From the NCBI GenBank assembly GCA_947097085.1, contig CAMUQR010000026.1, positions 1 through 10,899 of the forward strand: a stretch of 10,899 bases of DNA, given 5' to 3'. The stretch is from an uncultured Candidatus Saccharibacteria bacterium. GTDB lineage: Bacteria; Patescibacteriota; Saccharimonadia; Saccharimonadales; Saccharimonadaceae. Below the pieces are notes generated by a model. It did no database searches and had not been told where the DNA came from. It saw nothing but the letters and a program-made list of their open reading frames with translations. The position numbers and the translations under genes are program-made. This document shows, one piece after another, positions 9,601 to 10,899 of this stretch. Position 1 is the first letter of the stretch, and every line of letters begins with the position of its first letter.

Positions 9601-9924
9601 TGACCAGATACCACCATGGATATAAATTTCATTGTGATCACCACGGTTTTTAAACACTGCCTTTGATCCAAAAACTATTTCACACGCTTGGTTGCGTGAT
9701 GACCCTGCTAAGAAGCGTGGTTTACAATAACAGCGTTTACCGTCGTTACTACAGCTAGCTGTGCCAGGTTGACAGTATTTATCAGGGCAGATTGGTGGCT
9801 GATCTTTAAACATAAAACAGCCATTAGCCGATGGCTCAATTGCCTGCGTTGGATACGCAAAAAACAAGTTAGCTAATCCCGCCAACCCTAATAATGCCAG
9901 TAACGCCATCCCCTTTTTAAGCAT
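6604..9924 (-). CDS. Extended VirB6/TrbL-like membrane protein with Cys-rich ectodomain (paralog A)
   Basis: This 1106-residue protein is probably an inner-membrane subunit of a type IV secretion-like machine. It has a signal peptide (residues 1 to about 28, KK then a Leu/Ala-rich core ending TQA), which supports this start. An extracytoplasmic domain of about 29-500 carries 20 cysteines. Seven of them cluster at 36, 46, 51, 58, 65, 67 and 81, and others form CxxxC (338, 342) and CxxC (351, 354). It ends in C475-x14-C490-P491. The membrane core spans about 525-760, roughly seven helices. It contains R532-N533, the basic loop NYNLKKMMPR (558-567), D587 in VDLSN, R661 and W691-x-K. The tail (about 765-1106) is hydrophilic and helical, has no Cys, and includes a Pro-rich linker near 960-975. 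LKK in the loop after helix 1 places the N-terminal domain outside by the positive-inside rule. VirB6 and TrbL proteins are usually only a few hundred residues long, so both extensions are unusual. The family call rests on the core pattern. The stop overlaps the next start as ATGA. Confidence 0.8.
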   Translation of the reverse strand: MLKKGMALLALLGLAGLANLFFAYPTQAIEPSANGCFMFKDQPPICPDKYCQPGTASCSNDGKRCYCKPRFLAGSSRNQACEIVFGSKAVFKNRGDHNEIYIHGGIWSQIANAIKGKSTWVTELDGQPAIVFTQSNSNSTTYRSGFLNDLVPLVPINKGQYDFQKQVSMLISARIDPISGVGEIYDQRYETATSNYNLPNPICGHLQYGNEPFFLKYSTFNDDPFDPKRSPCIMPSAIMTLFLFGRDSESILKHNATVPMTKNCTDQKWEHDAGWLEKFVKSIFTRDNIDLHLTMANLVVPHGQVRKLYMAKEDNFFFGEIIDGTNTTEKLQRIADRCQRECRSTRPPRDCQFCNSPLTQAIRANPTKTLNDIIIEGLIKKDKAICSLIDTSMDYISGVSNATPPKSFFENLFDLFKDKKKLSEKEAELNRQIPSGLRRLCSSDKLTDQQKLACKTNALECYMDSLPEEEPADMCAQLTGELESSRWMICPASNTLSAAADRSVSHIHEFFQLNSSSIFANPIFKQAWSFFRNASNIFLVVIVMWMIVSQITNTGLSNYNLKKMMPRLIVAIALINLSYIIAQIAVDLSNLAGSGFYYLFDGLANQIKLSGSVNISVSSVALGVLTGAGALAILGGLAILLPALIVLLIGLVFIVLLLSMRHGLVVIFVLLMPFAILANIIPRFEGVFRSWSKNFFNVIMLYPVIGFLYGGGRFLKLLLISVSEGDNLLQLIGFALPVLATLATPLVLMSITKGILALNNFMEKQYSSAKNAGFRAAQQSGFNQAIKANQDNLKLKLANSKFARGIYKSPMFNRAFTGAGYDLMKRNQARQSQSFNTFQGIVNHDGELLQAFHEDQGSLAGASYKNLSTAQQEKYRQLVNVGALNDAEFYTVSLNTLAGYGGLKADGSQIGNIIANAQSHNLTNESISDKLFVASKIAEKAGNPVTSGLLNYASKQVTKTPEPNTSQPKLDHKNAIIDYNDSEEVKKLQGSIDTAFNKIRPGNLKTEDFKVEAVSKTGNQPAIPNLAIQTIRDKIRQNANLDNLSNHYIGAIGQDYHMMPEMIKQEIEHDVINVMQNHQHNIKAYKSAESALQSENLLSTRIGGGK
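6614..6618 (-). promoter_or_regulatory. Strong Shine-Dalgarno site for paralog B
   Basis: GGAGG lies on the minus strand 6 bases before the ATG at 6607, inside the last codons of paralog A. It fixes the start of paralog B. It also shows that this organism uses anti-SD pairing, in contrast to the promoter-proximal gene of the pair, which has no such site. Confidence 0.85.
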
Positions 9925-9960
9925 TAGCTATATTATGGCGCAAAAGTTAGTTTTTGGCAA
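9925..9960 (-). promoter_or_regulatory. Predicted sigma70-type promoter giving a leaderless or near-leaderless transcript
   Basis: On the minus strand a -35 box TTGCCA (9960-9955, 5/6 to consensus) is followed by exactly 17 bases and a -10 box CATAAT (9937-9932, 5/6). Only 7 bases separate the -10 box from the ATG at 9924, so a start 7 bases downstream of the -10 box would fall at 9924 or 9925, on or beside the ATG. No Shine-Dalgarno sequence precedes that ATG. The promoter begins 8 bases after the stop of the upstream gene. Its spacer has the form AAAA-N5-TTTT-N4, as in the promoter at 3682-3654. Boxes and spacing are read directly; promoter activity and leaderless translation are inferred. 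Confidence 0.6.
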
Positions 9961-9968
9961 GATAGGTT

Positions 9969-10899
9969 TTAAGGATTGTTAGGGTTATTAATGGCGTTAG
10001 CGATAGCATCATCTATAGCAACATCTAATTGGCGCATTTTTTCGATTTGTGCTTCTTTCAATTGGCGGAAGGTTTCGCCTTTTGGATTGAGTGCACCACG
10101 CAGAGCTTTTTGGTATTTTCGCATGCCTTTAATACATTTATCTTTAGTTAGATCATCAACACCAAAGCCAATTGCGTTTTCTGGGTCGTTTTTATCTCCA
10201 AACGTGTATATAATATTATTCTGATCATCTAGAGATTGTACGGTGAACTGCATGTTCGCAAACTTATTAACGATTTTAGTAATAAATTCCGTAGCATCTT
10301 TATCCTGGCTAATAAATTCATTTGAACCGAATCGTCCTTTGACTAACTGATTTAAAACAATGGCCATGGTCTTTTCTTCGCCAATTTTACCCTGTTCAAT
10401 CAACTCTGGAGAAACGTTACCTAAATAGGTGGCGACTTTACCTAAGCCGTACTCACGAATTAAGTTAGCGACTTGCGTGGTGTGTTTTTTACGCCATGTA
10501 CAATCTATGTCATTACCTTCGCTATCTTTTACGAAGTTACCATGATCATCTTTAATCTTATCAGTATTAAGGATATATTTACTTAATAAATCGATGCGAT
10601 ATGGGAAGAGTTTTTGCGCAGCGGCTTCCCAGACGGCTTCTTGCTCGCCATTAAATTCATATTCGTTACCTTTATCATCTCTAGCTATAATTTTACCTGG
10701 TTTATAGCCATTTGTTTCATCACCCATCACGATTGAGATAAGCTGATCGGTCGATAATTTATAAACACCCATGGCGGTTTTGTAATTAGATAATTCTTCG
10801 GAGTATTCTTTTCGAGTGGCGGCTATCATTTTACTTATGACGCCGACCTCTGTTCCTTCTTTACCTTCAAAAATGCCAGTACTAGCGCGTATAATATCT
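9969..10899 (-). CDS. Hypothetical soluble protein, C-terminal part (5' end outside the window)
   Basis: The reading frame is open to the right edge. The 23 codons before the first in-window ATG (10829) contain no stop and read as normal protein, and that ATG has no convincing ribosome site. I therefore treat it as internal and the gene as truncated by the window; 309 residues are visible. There is no signal peptide or membrane helix. The protein is charged and mixed alpha/beta in character. Three D-x-x-G-N or D-x-G-N turn motifs occur around residues 74-78, 117-121 and 125-129, which suggests beta-hairpins. A helical, Lys/Glu-rich segment at about 275-303 leads to an Asn/Pro-rich end (NNPNNP). 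Only two cysteines are seen (about 133 and 255). I do not recognise the family. It lies 44 bases upstream of the first VirB6-like gene on the same strand, so it may be the cytoplasmic tail of another paralog or a separate component of the same system. Neither can be shown from this fragment. Confidence 0.85.
   Translation of the reverse strand, partial: DIIRASTGIFEGKEGTEVGVISKMIAATRKEYSEELSNYKTAMGVYKLSTDQLISIVMGDETNGYKPGKIIARDDKGNEYEFNGEQEAVWEAAAQKLFPYRIDLLSKYILNTDKIKDDHGNFVKDSEGNDIDCTWRKKHTTQVANLIREYGLGKVATYLGNVSPELIEQGKIGEEKTMAIVLNQLVKGRFGSNEFISQDKDATEFITKIVNKFANMQFTVQSLDDQNNIIYTFGDKNDPENAIGFGVDDLTKDKCIKGMRKYQKALRGALNPKGETFRQLKEAQIEKMRQLDVAIDDAIANAINNPNNP

Noticed and set aside
9941..9958. 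Inverted AAAA/TTTT repeat between the upstream gene and paralog A, considered as a terminator
   Set aside because: The stem is only A-T pairs with one G-C closure and has no U-tract in the right place. It is better explained as part of the promoter spacer.
1..10899. CRISPR arrays, tRNA/rRNA genes, insertion sequences and direct repeats
   Set aside because: No regularly spaced repeats, clover-leaf sequences, transposase frames or terminal inverted repeats were seen. The protein-level similarity between paralogs is too diverged to appear as DNA repeats.

Overview
The window is an AT-rich block of a bacterial chromosome or large element in which every gene I can support lies on the minus strand. 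It holds the 3' end of an unrecognised soluble protein gene, then four consecutive genes for very large polytopic membrane proteins. Three of these are complete (1106, 973 and about 679 aa). The fourth runs off the left edge after 536 residues. All four share one layout: signal peptide, extracytoplasmic domain, a conserved multi-helix core resembling VirB6/TrbL of type IV secretion systems, and (where visible) a long hydrophilic, presumably cytoplasmic tail.

The style of the core and the C-x10-CP element just before it remind me of Patescibacteria (CPR), most likely Candidatus Saccharibacteria. This is recognition from memory, not a search result. TGA is used as a stop codon in a gene overlap and no in-frame TGA is needed anywhere, so the Gracilibacteria/Absconditabacteria code (UGA = Gly) does not apply.

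Layout in transcription order, right to left: 10899-9969, C-terminal 309 residues of a soluble protein of unknown function; 9960-9925, predicted promoter with almost no 5' leader; 9924-6604, paralog A, with 20 cysteines outside the membrane; 6607-3686, paralog B, overlapping A by ATGA and with its own GGAGG; 3682-3648, a second promoter built like the first; 3647-1608 (or 3671-1608), paralog C; 1608-1, paralog D (partial), overlapping C by TAATG and with its own GAGG. There are no RNA genes, mobile elements, CRISPR arrays or clear terminators. No stretch over 50 bases lacks a gene.

The genes therefore appear as two translationally coupled pairs, A+B and C+D. Each pair is headed by the same promoter cassette placed so that transcription would begin at or next to the ATG. 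A tandem set of divergent, extended VirB6-like proteins suggests several different channel or platform subunits of one secretion or conjugation machine, each showing a different domain to the outside. This resembles the multicopy extended VirB6 genes of Rickettsiales. What the outer domains bind cannot be told from the sequence.
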